DNA of 64,000 bases from Gloeopeniophorella convolvens (Eukaryota; Basidiomycota; Agaricomycetes; Russulales): assembly GCA_022496205.1 (NCBI GenBank), contig WTXD01000011.1, positions 372,001 to 436,000 of the forward strand, given 5' to 3'. Below, in pieces: positions 1 to 12,973 of the stretch (its first letter is position 1; each line of letters opens with the position of its first letter). The position numbers and the translations under genes are program-made. Below the pieces are notes generated by a model. The model saw only the letters and a list, made by a program, of their open reading frames with translations. It ran no database searches and was not told the origin of the DNA.

Positions 1-1226
1 CCGGCCATCATCATGTACACGATGCACCCGAGCGCCCACCAGTCGACCTCGAGCCCGTAGCGCGGGCAGCGCGCGCCCGGCGCGATCCACGCGCCGTCCT
101 CGCGCAGCGCGCTGCCGACCAGCTCGGGCGCAGCGTAGCCCGGCGTGAACACGGCGTCGCGCGCGTAGCTCTGCCCGCGCGTCAGCCGCGAGGCATCGTG
201 CACGTAGGCGGCGCCGAGGTCGGCGATGCGCGCGTCGCCTGCGCGCGAGAGGAGGATGTTCTCGGGCTTCATGTCGCGGTGCATGATGCCCATGTTGTGC
301 AGTGCGTCGAGGCCGAGAGCCTGTTGAGGCGAGGCGGCGAGGTGAGCAAGATACTTCGGAAGGACCCGCGGGGACTCACGATCTGTGCTGTCCAGCGCCG
401 CAGCTGCGCATCGGTAAGACCCTTAGCGGTCGCCTCCCACAGATCGCATTCCATCAGATCCTGCGTGCGTCATGAGAACTCCAGCCCTGGCAACAACGCT
501 TGGACCACGCACCATGGCAAAGTACACCCGTGACTGGTCTTGGAACACGCCATGTAGCTGCATGACATATGGCGTCTCGATGCACGCCGCGAGCCGTTGG
601 TACGCCTCGAGTTCGCGCTCGAGCGCGAGGCGCGAGGCCTTGTACTCCGTCACAGTCTTCTTCGACGTGACCTTGAGACATATTACGCGAGACGTGTTCA
701 CGTCGCGTGCGGCCCATGCGGTAGCGTAGCCCCCGGACTGGACACACTCGAGCATGTGGAAGGGCCCGGGCTTGGTATCCGGTGGGGGGATGTATGATGA
801 ATGCCGATTCTGGGACCGAAGCGAATACGGCGGCGGCGGAGTTCGGCGAGGGACGACACGCATAGTCGGGATAGCGTCATTGGTGTCCTCTTCATAAGAT
901 CGTACTCGGCATAATGGGGAGGCCCTGGCATTTCCGCGTGGTTTGGGAGTAGGGGAATCGGGTGGTGAAGCGAATGCACGGTCGGTTGGGGTCTGAGGCA
1001 TTGGTGGCGAAGGCGGTGAGGGTGGCGGGGAAAGGACACCGGCCAGAGCGGACCCGTTGCTCATGTCCGAAAGAGGCGCTCTGGTGTCACCGATGCGACG
1101 GTGCTTGCGGGGAGGGGTTTTGGAGTATGGTGGTGGAGGCATAGCGATGGGGGAGAACGTAGCATCTGCGGGCATCCCGACGTGCGAAGACAAAGCTGCC
1201 CGAGGCCTTTTGAGAGACGGTGTCAT
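1..1226 (-). CDS. Protein kinase, 3' end beyond the window
   Basis: Serine/threonine protein kinase, transcribed leftward and cut by the window edge. Three exons are readable: 513-1226, 380-460 and 320-1, joined by introns 461-512 and 321-379 with GT/AG ends. The first ~150 residues are a proline-rich, disordered tail. The kinase domain follows: a weak glycine loop (QSGGYATAW), a VICLKV strand carrying the beta-3 lysine, the catalytic loop HRDMKPENILL, an activation-loop start ADLG in place of DFG, an APE-like motif (AAPEL), and DWWALGCIVY of subdomain IX. The catalytic Asp and metal-binding Asp are present, so activity is likely. The catalytic loop and one intron position match the kinase-like gene at 20593, so the two are paralogues. 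Substrate and pathway cannot be told. The start ATG at 1226 is the first in frame. Confidence 0.85.
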
Positions 1227-2854
1227 GTTTCACCTGCAGCTTTTGTGCAAGTGTGGGATGTGTGGCGTGCTTGTGGGCGCGGTGTGGTGGGGGATAGTTG
1301 TGGCAGGAGTAGTGCTCGCCTTTAATGTGAAGTACGGCCGGGCGGGTGCACGTGATCACAAGGCGGCCAAAGCGAGGCCAAGGCGTGGCCTCTCGCTGGG
1401 GGTCGGGGCGAGCTCCACGTGCATCACGAGGCGATGAAGGCAGATGGAAAGATATGGGGTGTAAAGAGCGCTGCGTGTTCGGACACGTTGGGATCGAATG
1501 GATACAGACAGGATCATGCCTCGGGATGCGATATGGTGTACAAGCCAGATTAGGAACCCACCGCCATGCCTGGGCGGCGAGCCACGAACAAAGGGTGAAA
1601 GTATACATCTAGTACCGGTGCTTCAAGCAGAGAGTTGGTAAGGCTGCCCTCACTGCCGAGATTGCGCGCCCCGCCACTTTGACTGCCCGCTTCACCGGCG
1701 TGTAGATTCTGTGTCTTTGAAAGTGCCTTGAACGCCGCTTCCCGACCGCTGCGTTACGCGCCTCCACACGCGGAAGTAGCGACATTATTGCGACTGTGAT
1801 ATCCTCGGGGAAGATCTCGGCTGTGGGGTTTCCATTGGCAAGCGGTACTGATGTCGGGGAGCGCGGTGAATAGGTGATGTTCCAAAGACCTCGAACCGCG
1901 CGACCGCCTCCTCTCCTCAGTCTCCTCCGCCACCGGGCTCAGTTGCTGCGTCCAGGCCGCGCACGATAGCTCCGAGTGGAACCAGCGGGAGAACGACTTA
2001 ATCGCGCTTGATGGACTGTGATGGCGTCACCACCGGAAAGGCGTGCATATGCTTGAGGGTAGGAGTAGCCGAGACTCTCGATGTCCGTGAGGGAAAGGCC
2101 GCTCAGCTGGCGACTGATAGAAGGGGCGCGCGGGAATGGGATGCAATTTCCTGTGAGACTGGAGTGACGGGAACGAACGTGTTGCTTTGCGCTCATAGCG
2201 ACGAGGAGTTCTGCAGAGACGGTGCGGTGAGGTGGCCGACGAGACAGGGAAGAATGGGCAGCTTTTGAGGGGCATGGCTGGGGTGAGGCAGAGGCGTGCA
2301 CGCCACGAGGCGGGACATCTTTACAGCATCAGACGGGTGCCAGCGTGGATCATGACTCACTGTCTGCTAGATGGTGTAGGCTTGACTAGCCAGCTGGCGA
2401 TGACATCGATGATACCCGATATCAGTCCAGTGCACCCTGGGCATTGACGGAGCCTCAAAGGAGTAGGGTATGCCGCACGTAGTTGTGCCGAAGGCCTTGA
2501 AGTGCTGGCAGCCAACCTAACTATCTCCACCGACCTCGACAGGGCGCGCCATCGCGACTGGTATCCCAACAGCGCACAATTATGTGTGCAATTGATAGAG
2601 ATTGCCAGTTGTCGACTGCACCCCCGTGAGGTTCCGTAGAGTAGAGCTGAAGGAAAGCGCTGAGCGCCTGAGCGGCAATGAACAGCGCGGCGCGAAGAGA
2701 GCGTGGCAAAGCGCAATCAGGTTACATAATCATACCCAAGAGCGCTTCCGAGGGCTTAGCCGATGACGTCGACATTCAAACCCGACCATGACAATACTGA
2801 CCGACGCACCACCAGAGCACCTTGCCTCCGTTCCTCCAGCACAGATTGTGCACG
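1227..2854. other. Intergenic, no gene recognised
   Basis: This stretch separates two divergently transcribed genes and so holds both promoters. Short open frames occur on both strands but none has a recognisable domain, a plausible intron chain or conserved-looking composition. I see no RNA gene or transposon end. Confidence 0.5.
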
Positions 2855-4131
2855 ATGAGTTCTGAACTTCGTATTGACTTCTCGGACCCTGCAGTTCGCG
2901 ACTATATGTCGCTCATCCGGTAGTGTACCGCTTAACTTCGCACTGGAGCGTAGTTCCTGACGTCTGAATCAGCTTGCAGGTGCTAACACCACTATCTCTC
3001 CTGATAAACATCGCAACGTTGTTGGTATGCTCACTTATTCTCCATCCTTCTCTCCGTGCGTGTAACGTCTCCTACGTCCCCGACCATCCACCAACATGAC
3101 ATACATGCACCCAGGGGGAGTCACCCACCTCCACCCGGCATCGATCTCGCCTTCCGTCCCGGCCATTGCAGCATACATACTTGTCATATACCTGGGCCAA
3201 ATTGGATACTGTGTTCTGCTTGTCATTGCACGCAAGGTTGAGACCAAGGCAAGTCGCTGAGTTGCGTTTGGCCAGTGCCTTTTCTCATAGACTGCGGTCC
3301 AGAACACAATAATCAAGGGAGTGGGCATTGCTCTTGTGCTTGCCAATGTGGTCATGGCAGGTTGGGCGATTGCATGGGTCAGTCATTTCTCTCGTGTATC
3401 GGCGTTTAGTCAGCGAGCTCAACCCCGACAGACATTCGGGGCGTTTTTGACGTCTACAATCCTCTTGGGCGTCCTCACGCTCCTGTTGCTGTACTGCAAC
3501 GTAGTGCTCATCACATATCATGTACCTACTTGGAGTCGACCCTTGGACATTGCATTCATTCACGCCCCAGTTCGACTTTTCTTCATCTTGCCTCTCTCAC
3601 TTCTATTCCCATATTCATTATTGTGAGCTGCATACTTGCTGTCACTATGTAGACCACTCACATCCCGCGACACAGCGTAACTCTTGGCCACGCTTGGAAT
3701 CCTGCGCACCCAGACCACTATGATAAGCACCAGTGGGAGGGATTCGCAGTCCTCCTGGCAGTCAACGTGATAGGCTTACTTGTCATCGCGACGCGCCACG
3801 ACCTCGTATGGTGCATCGGCGCAACATGGGTGTGCGTAGCCATCTGGCTCGAAGATCCGAAGCCGGTGCCGGTATACGTGAGTCGCTCCCGCGGCACTCA
3901 CAATGCCTGCGCTTACAATCCAATTCCTGCCAGATCACTGCCGTCATGTTCACCGTGTTCCACCCTATCACCCTCGTCGCTGCGATTTTATGGACACGTT
4001 TTGCGGGAAAGAGGGCAGAGGGCCAAATTAGGCTTCCGCCCGACGAAGAGACGGTACGCGAAGGCCAGGTTACGAACGGGCACGAAGTCCATGCTACGAA
4101 TGGACACGAAGTTCAGGCAGATTGGAGCTAG
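2855..4131 (+). CDS. Multi-pass membrane protein, DUF1774-like
   Basis: Small integral membrane protein of a family common in Agaricomycetes and similar to DUF1774; no function is established. At least five introns are needed; the clear exons are about 3115-3248, 3291-3379, 3413-3652 and the last from 3963. Hydrophobic helices are visible in VPAIAAYILVIYLGQIGY, ALVLANVVMAGWAIAW, ILLGVLTLLLLYCNVVLI, LAVNVIGLLVIAT and HPITLVAAILWTRF. The tail is hydrophilic and contains two copies of TNGHEV. Conserved family-like stretches are TWSRPLDIAFIHAPVR and GATWVCVAIWL. The intron at 3249-3290 starts with GC instead of GT. The exon junctions near 2919 and 3115 are each one base out of phase, both at G runs, which suggests under-called homopolymers. 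The start ATG at 2855 gives a short first exon and is reasonable but not certain. Confidence 0.7.
3249..3290 (+). other. GC-AG intron
   Basis: The donor reads AAG|GCAAGT and the acceptor CATAG. Splicing joins VETK to TAVQNTIIKG in frame, as expected for the family. GCAAGT is the strong consensus for the rare GC donor class. Confidence 0.6.
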
Positions 4132-4448
4132 TTGACACGGTCTTGCTGTTCCGCGGAGCAATCTTTACGTCGATGGATTTAGGACTGGTTTCCCGAGCTT
4201 TCTGTAGCACCTCCATGTGTATTCTATCGCTGTGTACCCTCTGTCATATGCGCTTTTCTCGTAACCGACCGCGGTCTCAGAAGCCTGGACCGAAACGGTA
4301 GCGAGATCTGATCTGAGGCGGTGAGAAGCACCTCTCAACCGATCGGGAAGATCTAAAGCCAATAGCTTCTGATCCTAACAAGAGCAAACAGTGCCTCATC
4401 CCTTCATCTCACAAAGCTACAGCGGAGAGCCGTCTAGGGACTGACGGG
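4132..4448. other. Intergenic, promoter of URM1
   Basis: About 320 bases between two genes on the same strand. No coding frame is supported; it should hold the 3' UTR of the membrane-protein gene and the URM1 promoter. No clear TATA box. Confidence 0.45.
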
Positions 4449-4836
4449 ATGGCAGCTCTAAACCTCAAGATCGAATTCGGTGGCGGGCTCGAGCTTCTTT
4501 TTGCAAACCAGCGCTCTCACCGCATCACGATCCCGAGATTGGTGGTCCAGGACGGCGCGACGCAGCGGTCTGCGGATATCAATTTCCTGATCCACTGGCT
4601 GAAGGACAACCTGCTCAAGGAGCGCCCGGAGCTATTCATTGAAAATGGTACTGTGTGTGTGGCGTTTGAGTTCTGATTGATGAATTCGCGCGCTGATTTA
4701 CGTCGGCATATACCATAGACGGCCAGGCATCTTGGTGCTGATTAACGACACCGACTGGGAGCTCGAAGGGGAGGGTGACTACGAGCTGAAGGAAAACGAT
4801 GAAATCGTCTTCATATCTACGCTACATGGAGGCTGA
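4449..4836 (+). CDS. URM1: Ubiquitin-related modifier URM1
   Basis: Sulfur carrier and ubiquitin-like protein. In the cytosol it is activated by the E1-like Uba4, receives a C-terminal thiocarboxylate, and donates sulfur for 2-thiolation of wobble uridine in tRNA; it can also be conjugated to lysines (urmylation). Two exons, 4449-4654 and 4719-4836, give about 107 residues, the usual size. The intron 4655-4718 is phase 2 and joins ENGTV to [15 protein letters not shown]. Diagnostic features are the beta-grasp start [13 protein letters not shown], the conserved LINDTDWEL strand, and the exact C-terminal diglycine in FISTLHGG followed at once by the stop, with no propeptide to trim. The start ATG is the first in frame and fits the family N-terminus. 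It converges with the RCF1 gene to the right. Confidence 0.96.
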
Positions 4837-5227
4837 AGCTACGTCGGTCGGTGGCCACGGACGCTGGAACAAGGCCGTACGGAGGTATGTGCGTGCAAAA
4901 CTGTCGTGGAGTGCTGGTCCTCCCGGCGCAGGCCAATTATTTTGCTGACGGCATCACATTCGTCGCGCAGACGACATCCCACAAGGAGCCCCAAACGCCG
5001 CTCCCTGTCCGTTTCGGACTGGCATATCTGCTGCGCGGCTGCGCCGGTACAGCGATGCGCGCTGGAACAGACCGCAGAGGCCGATGCATATATACAATAA
5101 GCGGTGATGGAGGCGATTCATGTCTACTGGTTGAATGAGCGGTGACAGAGATGGTGTGCATAATTACGGTGTGCTTTGTGAAGGACTGAAAGTGACGCGC
5201 GTTGAAATTGGGTACGTCTCGCGGCGC
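4837..5227. other. Shared 3' intergenic region
   Basis: About 390 bases between the convergent URM1 and RCF1 genes. It should hold both 3' UTRs and polyadenylation sites. No gene is supported. Confidence 0.45.
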
Positions 5228-5756
5228 TCACCAGGACCACCAGGACCTGGACGCTTTCGCAGTCGGCGGAGACTCGGTTGTGGGCAGCGGCGCCTCCGCT
5301 GGTGACTGTGGGCTCGCGCGTGGGACCCCCGACGGTGGTACGAGGCCCGCCTCCGCGCGAGTGACCTCCTCGGCCGCGCGCAGGCGGTCCTCAAACGCTG
5401 CGCGCTCCTGGAGCACCTTCTCCTGCGCCGCGGCGATGTCGAGCTCGGGTTGCGGCCTCGCTGTTCCGTACGCGTACGTGCCTGCGACAACCGCCGCGAT
5501 GGTGAGGCCCTGCGCGACGATACGGACGCGCAGCCAGTTGTTGAATGACTGCGACTGGCCCTTGCGCATCTTGGTCATCGCAATTACGAGCGCGACGGTC
5601 GTCGCGGCTGCGCCTGTGTGTGGGGTCGTTCCTTCAGGAAGGTGCGGGAACACGGCGTGAGGGCGGCGCACCGACAGGGACCAGCGGCTGCTGCTTGAAC
5701 TTCCGCAGCGCCTTCTCACGATAAGTCTCAGTTGAGACGGCGGGTTGCAAACTCAT
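5228..5756 (-). CDS. RCF1: Respiratory supercomplex factor 1 (HIG1 domain)
   Basis: HIG1-domain protein of the mitochondrial inner membrane. In yeast Rcf1 associates with cytochrome c oxidase and bc1 complexes and supports supercomplex formation and oxidase assembly. Exons 5672-5756 and 5228-5613 give about 156 residues. The N-terminus ETYREKALRKFKQQPLVPVG is the classic HIG1 entry. Two membrane spans follow, around TTVALVIAMTKM and IVAQGLTIAAVVAGTYAYG, separated by the conserved loop RKGQSQSFNNWLRVR. After the spans there is a charged coiled-coil-like helix (AAQEKVLQERAAFEDRLRAAEE), then an Ala/Pro-rich tail. The stop at 5228 overlaps a possible splice donor (GTGAGC), so a short further exon to the left cannot be excluded. 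The start ATG at 5756 is the only one ahead of the conserved N-terminus. Confidence 0.93.
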
Positions 5757-8497
5757 GGGGGCAGGGATTAGGGGGACAGTTCACAGTGTTTCAGTAGGAA
5801 ACGGAATGCAGGGCGCAGCGCGTGCAATGTGGGCTTTAGAGCGTAGAGTTTCTGCCAGTCGGGGACCGCTGACTGGGCGAAGGTGCTGGTAAGTACAACG
5901 TCAGGGTAACTTAGAAAGGGGCGCACCTGAGCTATGGACTCGGACCTGCCTCAACTGTGTGCTGTGTGACCTTCGATCTGCTGGCCGTCGTTGACGATGT
6001 CGAGTCGTGAGATCGGCCAGGATCGGCCCGCGTCGGTAACCCGCCACCGTCGGTCCGGCTGCCGCAACCCAAGTTCTTGAACGTACCGTCAGCAGCCGCC
6101 GTCAGCATCTGTTACCTATAGGCTCCTGGAAATTCCGGGCTTACTGCTATTCACGACAATGCACTCCGAGTTGCTCCAGAGTCCAGCCGTCATTGTATAT
6201 CTCGGGCTGTGCTTGGGGCTGTGCAAGGAAAATCGATATCCATCCCCCGTCGGCCGTCCCGTTACGACGGGCATCCTCTCATCAGTCACACGTCACAACT
6301 CAAAATCACTGCAACCACCCGACAGCCCCCGACGTCTCCGTTTCACAAGTAGAAGCCTCATGTAGAGTCGGGGGATGTCTGTGCGATTGCAGGTCACCGG
6401 CCACTGCATGGTGACCCTGTATTCTAGGAGTCGAAACATGCAGGGATGCGTCGCTTTTGCGCCACTGAAAATGCTTCTGTCTTGCATACATTCGGCTTAG
6501 CAGAGAATGTGCTGATGGGAGTGGTGTTGTTCACCGAAGTGTTACAGAGTGTTACTCGCCAATCACGGCCACGGTTTCGCACCGGCGTCTTCCTAGTACC
6601 GTCTCCCCTGGCCATCTATACCCCACTTTGAATAAACTCTCGATCTGCACCATCAAGCATATGTTGTACACCATGCTGACCTGTGAACGGCGGGGTGGAG
6701 TATCGGCTCGAGCTCGTCCCTAGGAGTTCTCAACCCTAGGGCCGTGGCAGGCCGTAGCCGGTGTCGGGGCATCTCACACTCTCCGTATCGGTCAAAGCGC
6801 GAAGTACTCTGGGCCAAGGTTCTTGAACGATCTTGGCTCACAGTCGCTTGAAGTCGCTAACCAGGCTCAGCGCGGGGACGCAGGGGGACACACTATGTCT
6901 GGTCGGCACTGCCAGTGTATCAAATCGAAGACGATGCATCGGCCTTGACAGGCCTCAATTCCACGTTGATGCATCTCCTTTGGATCGCGTTGACGACATG
7001 GCGACACTCACACCAAAGTTATCCAGTATTTTGGAGATACCCCGTGGTGAAGGGTCGGCCGAAGTGGGAAATATTGTGAGGTGTCAGAGGCTGTCAGAGG
7101 ATGACGAGTGCCGCCGCCAGCATAAGCACGAAGGGGGATAAATGTTTGTGTTTGGTCAGTGGTTCCTTGCTAAACATTGCGTCTCAATAGCCCCAACTTA
7201 AACGTTAATCACCGCGCTCGGGGTCTAAAGAATAAGTGTACAGTACCATGGAGAAACGAAAGCGTCTGAAACGTCATTGACCGGCAACTTGAGCGTGCGA
7301 CTAGGTGCGACCTCAGTGAAGTTATACTCAGCGGCCTGTTTGTATTCAGGGCGACTTCAGGGACGTGTTAGTTGTAACATCGGCGATGATTGTAAAGCGT
7401 GGCTGACGTCGTTTGGTGCTACCCGCCAAGAATTATTGATAAAGGAGTAAGTGGTGCTGATCACTGTTGCACGAGGACCAGATGGAGTGTAGCTGGGAGA
7501 CCGCGCACTCCGTGGAGTTTTTGTTTCTTCGAGGCTCGGTGCACCTCGGTAACGAACGGAGTAAGCCATGCATCGGCCGAACGGGCTGCGCATTGGATCG
7601 ACGGAGGCCAGGGCGAAGACGCGAGCTATGGTGGTTTTGATCGCCGAATGGCAACCTCTCTGGTTACCAGCTGATGCCTGAGGGATCGGCCTTGACCTGG
7701 CTGCTGAACGCATACGAGCCCGGTGTATTCAGACGAAGACAGGTACATGCAGACACTAGAGTTCCCACGCGGTGCGGCGCCACGGACTCGTAATACCTGG
7801 AGTTGTGTGGCGCAAAGCCATGAGTTGAAATCGGATGCACGACCACGATTTAATGATGAGGGGTGCTCCTGGAAGGAACCGGGATCTCATCGACGTGTGG
7901 AACAGCAGTAAAATTGGGAGACGGGGCCATGTGGCGACCGAGGGTGGAGAAGGCTCTAGACCGGATCAAATGACGTTGCCGTCGACTCCCGCTCGATCTC
8001 TGCAGATTTGCGTCTGCGTGACTTGCAATAATCGCTCGCAAGTCGCAGTCGCCTGGGTGGACTTCGCGTCGCTCTCGCCACCGGGACGCCCTGCTAGAAC
8101 ACTCGGGGCTGCCGGCAGCTCTTCCCATGTCATCTGGCGCTCACGGTACGTCTGAATAGCAAGAATCAATTGGTGGTCCCGCGGCCTGTTCATGTCCAGG
8201 GGCTGACACAAGCGCCAGCGGCACAGGCTCACCACTCTTTGGACAGAATGATCTCGCAACAGAACCAAATACCGTCCGACCTGATCAGACTTTTGGCGAC
8301 CGATTATACCCTCCAAGTGATGGTAACACCCATACCCGGTGATGGACCTCATGTCCCATCATCGCATTCCCTGCTCCCCGTCTCTGTCCCCGTCTGGTCC
8401 CGGTAACCAATTTTACGCCTAAATCTCCTTTTTATCCGGGACACTCTGCGCCCTGGCGTCTCTCTTCTCTCCCTGCATCCCTAGGCGGACGCGGACC
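5757..8497. other. 2.7 kb with no recognisable gene
   Basis: Lies between the divergent RCF1 and the long coiled-coil gene. Many short frames exist on both strands, but none shows a domain, a consistent codon pattern or matching splice sites. It may be decayed transposon sequence, but I could not identify terminal repeats. The last ~60 bases before 8498 are rich in C and T, as is common just upstream of fungal starts. Confidence 0.5.
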
Positions 8498-11400
8498 ATG
8501 TCCTTTCTCCACTTTCGTACTGCGCGGCGCAAAGCGAAGAAGATAGTCAGCATACGCCCCGTCCACCACGTTCCCTCACTCCCGTCGCCCGGCAGCTTTA
8601 CCTCAAACGATGTTGTCGAAATCAGCGACGCCTACAGGTCCTCGGAGCCTCATTTCGGCCTCGCCTCCCCACAGGTGGATATAGAATTCTCGAACGAGCC
8701 CCTTTTTTCCAGCGACCCCTTCGTCAGCAGTACTGGAACGTACTTGGAACGTGCGCCAGCATCGGACGTCGATGAGTGGCAGAATGTGCCACCACATATG
8801 CCAGCTGCCAGCAGCAGCGGAGAATCTTCGAGGTCATTGCAGGACGACGTAGGGTTGGAACCAGAGGTGCGCATCCTTATCTTCATGTGCCATTACCCCC
8901 CTCTCCTCCGCCCTCCTCCCCGGTTTCCCCGTCGAATGCTAGGGAGAGATACTGAAACCTCGTTGGCTTTTCAGGTCCACAGTCTTCCAGAATTTGGGTT
9001 TTCAGACCTCGCCGTCAAAGTGTGTGTTCTTTCAATCGTATTTTTTGCCCGCTCATTCTGCACAGTACCACCCGACTCGACGCGCGCCGAAACCCGCTCC
9101 GGCGCCCATCAAGATCCCGGGCACATCATCGCATGTGTTGAAAGTACAGATCCAGCGCTCCTCCGGAAAATCAGCAGAATTACCTCCTGTCCTCGCTGGA
9201 GAAGCCCACACATCGCCTGTTCTCGACGACAATGCGTCCATCGTCTCGGGTATCACGCTCCCAGGTGCCCTTATCGGGACTTCAGACCAGCCGCGTGATA
9301 ACCGTCTGTCGCGACGGATCACTCGACTGGATTCAGCTACGTTGCCACGGGGGGAGCACCCTCTCATGGACTCGCCTCCATGGAGTCACGCGGAATTCGG
9401 CCAGGGAGATGAATCTGGGGCCTCTTCTGAACGTGGGTCTGCGGTCCCCCCGGTGCCGCGCATTCCGTCGGCCACCAGCAGCTCGGCATCTGGGTCAGGC
9501 TTGCCGGCGGTCGGGCAAGAGGCAACTTCAAGGAGGACTCCTCTCCTGTGGCGAGCAGCTCGCGCCAAGAGACTACTCCGCTAAAGCGGAAATTCGGCAC
9601 GGGCAGGCTGCTCGATTTAGCTTCGCCATCTCAGCGATTTTCCGCCATCACTGAGGTATCAACACCAGGCGTATTGAGTCCTGTGACTCCGGATCGCTCC
9701 AAGGGCCCGCCTAATGCTACGAGCGGAATGTCCCCGCAGGCTCAGAGTACTGGTCTCTCGGAGTCTGGCCAGTTTACGCAGTCCGGGCCTGCATCTGATA
9801 GCTCCCTTCCCTCCGGAGAGGGTATCACTCTATTGCTTGACGATTTCTCGGCATCATTATCGAGCTTGAAGACAGCGTCGGAACGGAGTCAGTCATCTCC
9901 AGCACCGTCACTGGCAGATGGGTCCGGGCCTAGTGGATCACGTGCACAGCCTGGCTCACAGCGCCGACCAAGTATGTGATTTCATCGTTGATTGGTTCAT
10001 AGCCTTTCTAACACGATCAACGTCACAGGTGCCGGTGCTCCGTTGGACCGCCGCAGTCCCAATCGCTCACGCCCGGGGTCGCGTTCAATATCGCGCCCGT
10101 CTCTTGCCTCTGTAAACAGCTTGCTTCTCCATCCTTCCCTATTGCACCCTATCGGTGAGCGGAGAGCATCCTCCATCCGCTATCCAGGCGGGTCAGCGAA
10201 CGTCAGCCCGACTACATCATCTCCTGAAGACATCACTCTGTCCGGTCTGCCATCTTCTCTCGGTACATCTCGCTCCCAGCATGTGTCTCAGCTTCCGTCC
10301 TTCCCAGAAAGTGCGAGGATGCTCAGTCCCGACTTCCCCAGTTCGGCGAGGTTGTCCGAATCCCCCACGACCCCTGACCCCCTCGATAACATGGTTCTTG
10401 CGGATGACACAGGCGGCGCGCTGCCGTACAAGCGCAACGTGCTTACCGTCATGCGGAAATCATCTGGCGCCATCGATCTGGATGTTCCAGAGAGTGGCGA
10501 GGTGTTTTCTCCAGCCCAGTCAACTCCATCAACCGCATCAGGAAACAAACAAACCTTTCCAGAGACGCCCAACGCCATGAGTCCCACGTTCTCACCTGGT
10601 GTAACCTCGGTGCACGGCACCGCTCTTCCATCCGCGAACCCCTTAGGGCTGCGTTCTGGATCTATTCATAGATCTATGCGCGGCCGCGCCAATCGCAAAT
10701 CAGAGAGGTTACTAATTGGAAGATCCGTTTCCAGCAGGACTTTATCATCGGGGGTGAGGCCTCGCAAAAGGTCGATCAAGAGCAAATTATCGAGGACTTC
10801 TGTCGCCAGCTCAGCCTATGCTCTGTCAGAAGAGGGTTCATCGGTGCCACCGACTGAAGGAGAGGCCCCTGCACGTCAACTGGATGTGGAAAAGGTGCGC
10901 CCTACTCTCTCGACATCGTCTCTAGAGAACAATCCCGAAGCTGACTTTGCATGTCTGAGAAAGTCGTCCCCGACAGTGTCTGCGACCTCTCACAGGCGCA
11001 CGGGTTCTGTCAAGGTCAGCAGCAGTATTCCGCCGGTTCCTTTGGCTGTTCCTCCTCCACCTCCATTGGCATCCCCACGAATCTCATCGGACGAACAACC
11101 GGGGAACGCTACCCCTGCACCGCAGCAGCTGCCTCCACCCCCTCCACCACCTCAGTTACTTCCGGCTCCTCATTCCCATTCTCATTCTCATCCGCCTACC
11201 CAAGCTCTTGTACCCCCACCGCCTCCACCTCCACATGTCTTATCATCCCCGCCTGCTCATCCACGATCCTCTCCAACGCCTCCACCATCATTCGAGTCCT
11301 CATCAACGGATAGCCATCAGAACAGAGCACCGCCTCCACCCTACCAGTACCTTACACCTAGTCCGACCGTTCCTCCCCCACATTTCCTCCCAAATATCCC

Positions 11401-12973
11401 TCCACCACCCCCACTGCCGTCGCAGGCCAATGTTTTTGGCCAGGCCAATGCGCGTCGCACGCAGAGTCGCCCACCTCTTCCAGCTGGTCCACGCACCCGC
11501 AATCGCAACGCGTCTAGTGCCTCTGTTCCTACCCGCGAACAGCTCGGTGTCAACTCGTCAGCGGAATCCCTGGGAAGGCCTCTGCTTCCAGGTAGGATTA
11601 CAAGATCGCAAAGTATCAGCTCAAGTTCCGGTCCGAGTTCCGGGCCCAAGTTTCAAACTTCTCCTACCAAGTTTAAGGGCCTTACCATGGAGGCGGCGAA
11701 GTGGACTTTCTCGTCCGAGGAGCTACAGTCTGTCGTCTCGAAGGCGATCAGGCAATCCGGCGAGGCATCATCCATCCGTCTGTTGCCGCCACGGGTGGCT
11801 CATACCGACTTGCCAGACGAGCTAGAGCATACCATCGCGCTGCAAAACGAGCTCAAGGTTCAGTACAGGTTGCAAGCGCGCAAGCGTGACGCGCTCCTCG
11901 CCGCACTCACAGCGCACGCCGAAGGACAGGAGATCAATCCTCACACTGTCCGCTCCAAACTCGACGACTTGCGCGACATCTCAGCAAATATGGACAGGAT
12001 CACGGAGGGGCTGTACCATGCGCGAGACCAAGCAGCCCAGCTTTCGCAACTGCTCTCTGTTCACTCCGCGAGCGCGCTCGCGATGGCCCTGCGCAAGCTC
12101 AACACGAGCTTCCTTAAGCGTTCAGCAGAGGTGCAGGGCCTGCACCAGCATATCTCAGCGCTCGAGGCGGAGCGCGACGAGGCTTGGGCACAGGCACAGC
12201 AAGTCGCGCGGGACCTGGACGACCTGAACGACACCCTGCAGACGCAGGACAACAACGCCAGTCTCACGCGCTCGGCGAGCAGCCGATCAAGCCGCGTCGT
12301 GGCCTCGCGCAAGTCAAGTATCCGCGCATCTAAGGCGGGTCTCCGGCGTGGCAGCCGGAGCCAGCGGGTATCATCGACGGCGAGCCAGCTTGGTTCGGGA
12401 CGTCTGAGCTACATGTCGTCTGGCACGCCGTCGCTCTCCCCCGGCGTGATCCCCCCTGTGCCGCCTATCCCCCGCAGGGTGTCGTCCCTGGGCCGCATTA
12501 TCACGACTGACCTGTCGTCGGCCCGTTATTCCGGCAAGTTCATTGTCTTTTCTTTCGCACACGCGGCCAGGGGCTGAGATGGTGTGCACCACTTTTAGCA
12601 TACACGTCGACGCTGTCGTCCTCATCTGAGACGCGGGCGCTAGCGCTGGCAGAAGCGCAGGCCGAGCTGTACGGTATCCTGGGCATTGAGGATCCCGAGC
12701 TTAAGCCTCCCACGTCCTTGCGGCGCTCCATCACTATCTCAGGATCATCTTCTACGACGCCCTCCAGTGCGGTGCAACTGACGAGACGGATGTCTGATAT
12801 CGGCGACACCCGATTGACAAGAAGCGGTGGCATATTTGAGCGCTTGCAGGCGCTGGAGCATGTCGAGAGTGGGGTACGTCCGCAGATTCGGTGCTCCGTC
12901 CCACGCCCTTGAGCTGACGTCTCGCCCGCAGCCCGATGCCGTCCTGGCAGTCCTCAAACTGATGGACCCTTAG
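8498..12973 (+). CDS. Long proline-rich coiled-coil protein, function unknown
   Basis: A protein of about 1,380 residues that I do not recognise. Exons: 8498-8866, 8975-9019, 9066-9971, 10029-12533, 12599-12873 and 12932-12973. The first ~800 residues are Ser/Pro-rich and look disordered, with several proline runs (for example PPPPPPPQLLP near 11130-11160) typical of profilin, SH3 or WW ligands. From about 11820 to 12240 the sequence is strongly helical with heptad character (LEHTIALQNELKVQYRLQAR; VQGLHQHISALEAERDEAW), so a coiled coil. The tail is Ser/Arg-rich. The overall plan resembles cytoskeletal or cell-polarity scaffolds, which is inference only. Intron 12534-12598 is of the GC-AG type. 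The reading frame slips by one base near 9521, where one extra G in GAGG would join VGQE to NFKEDSSPVASS; an assembly error is the simplest reason. Confidence 0.8.
12534..12598 (+). other. GC-AG intron
   Basis: Donor CCG|GCAAGT, acceptor TTTTAG. It restores frame between SARYS and AYTSTLSSSSET. Without splicing the frame stops a few codons later, so the intron is needed for the conserved-looking tail. Confidence 0.65.

Noticed and set aside
1939..2301. Open frame of 120 codons on the minus strand
   Set aside because: No domain, low-complexity Ser/Arg content, no splice partners; likely chance.
7357..8352. Frames of 118-128 codons on the minus strand
   Set aside because: They overlap frames on the other strand and have no recognisable motif or codon pattern.
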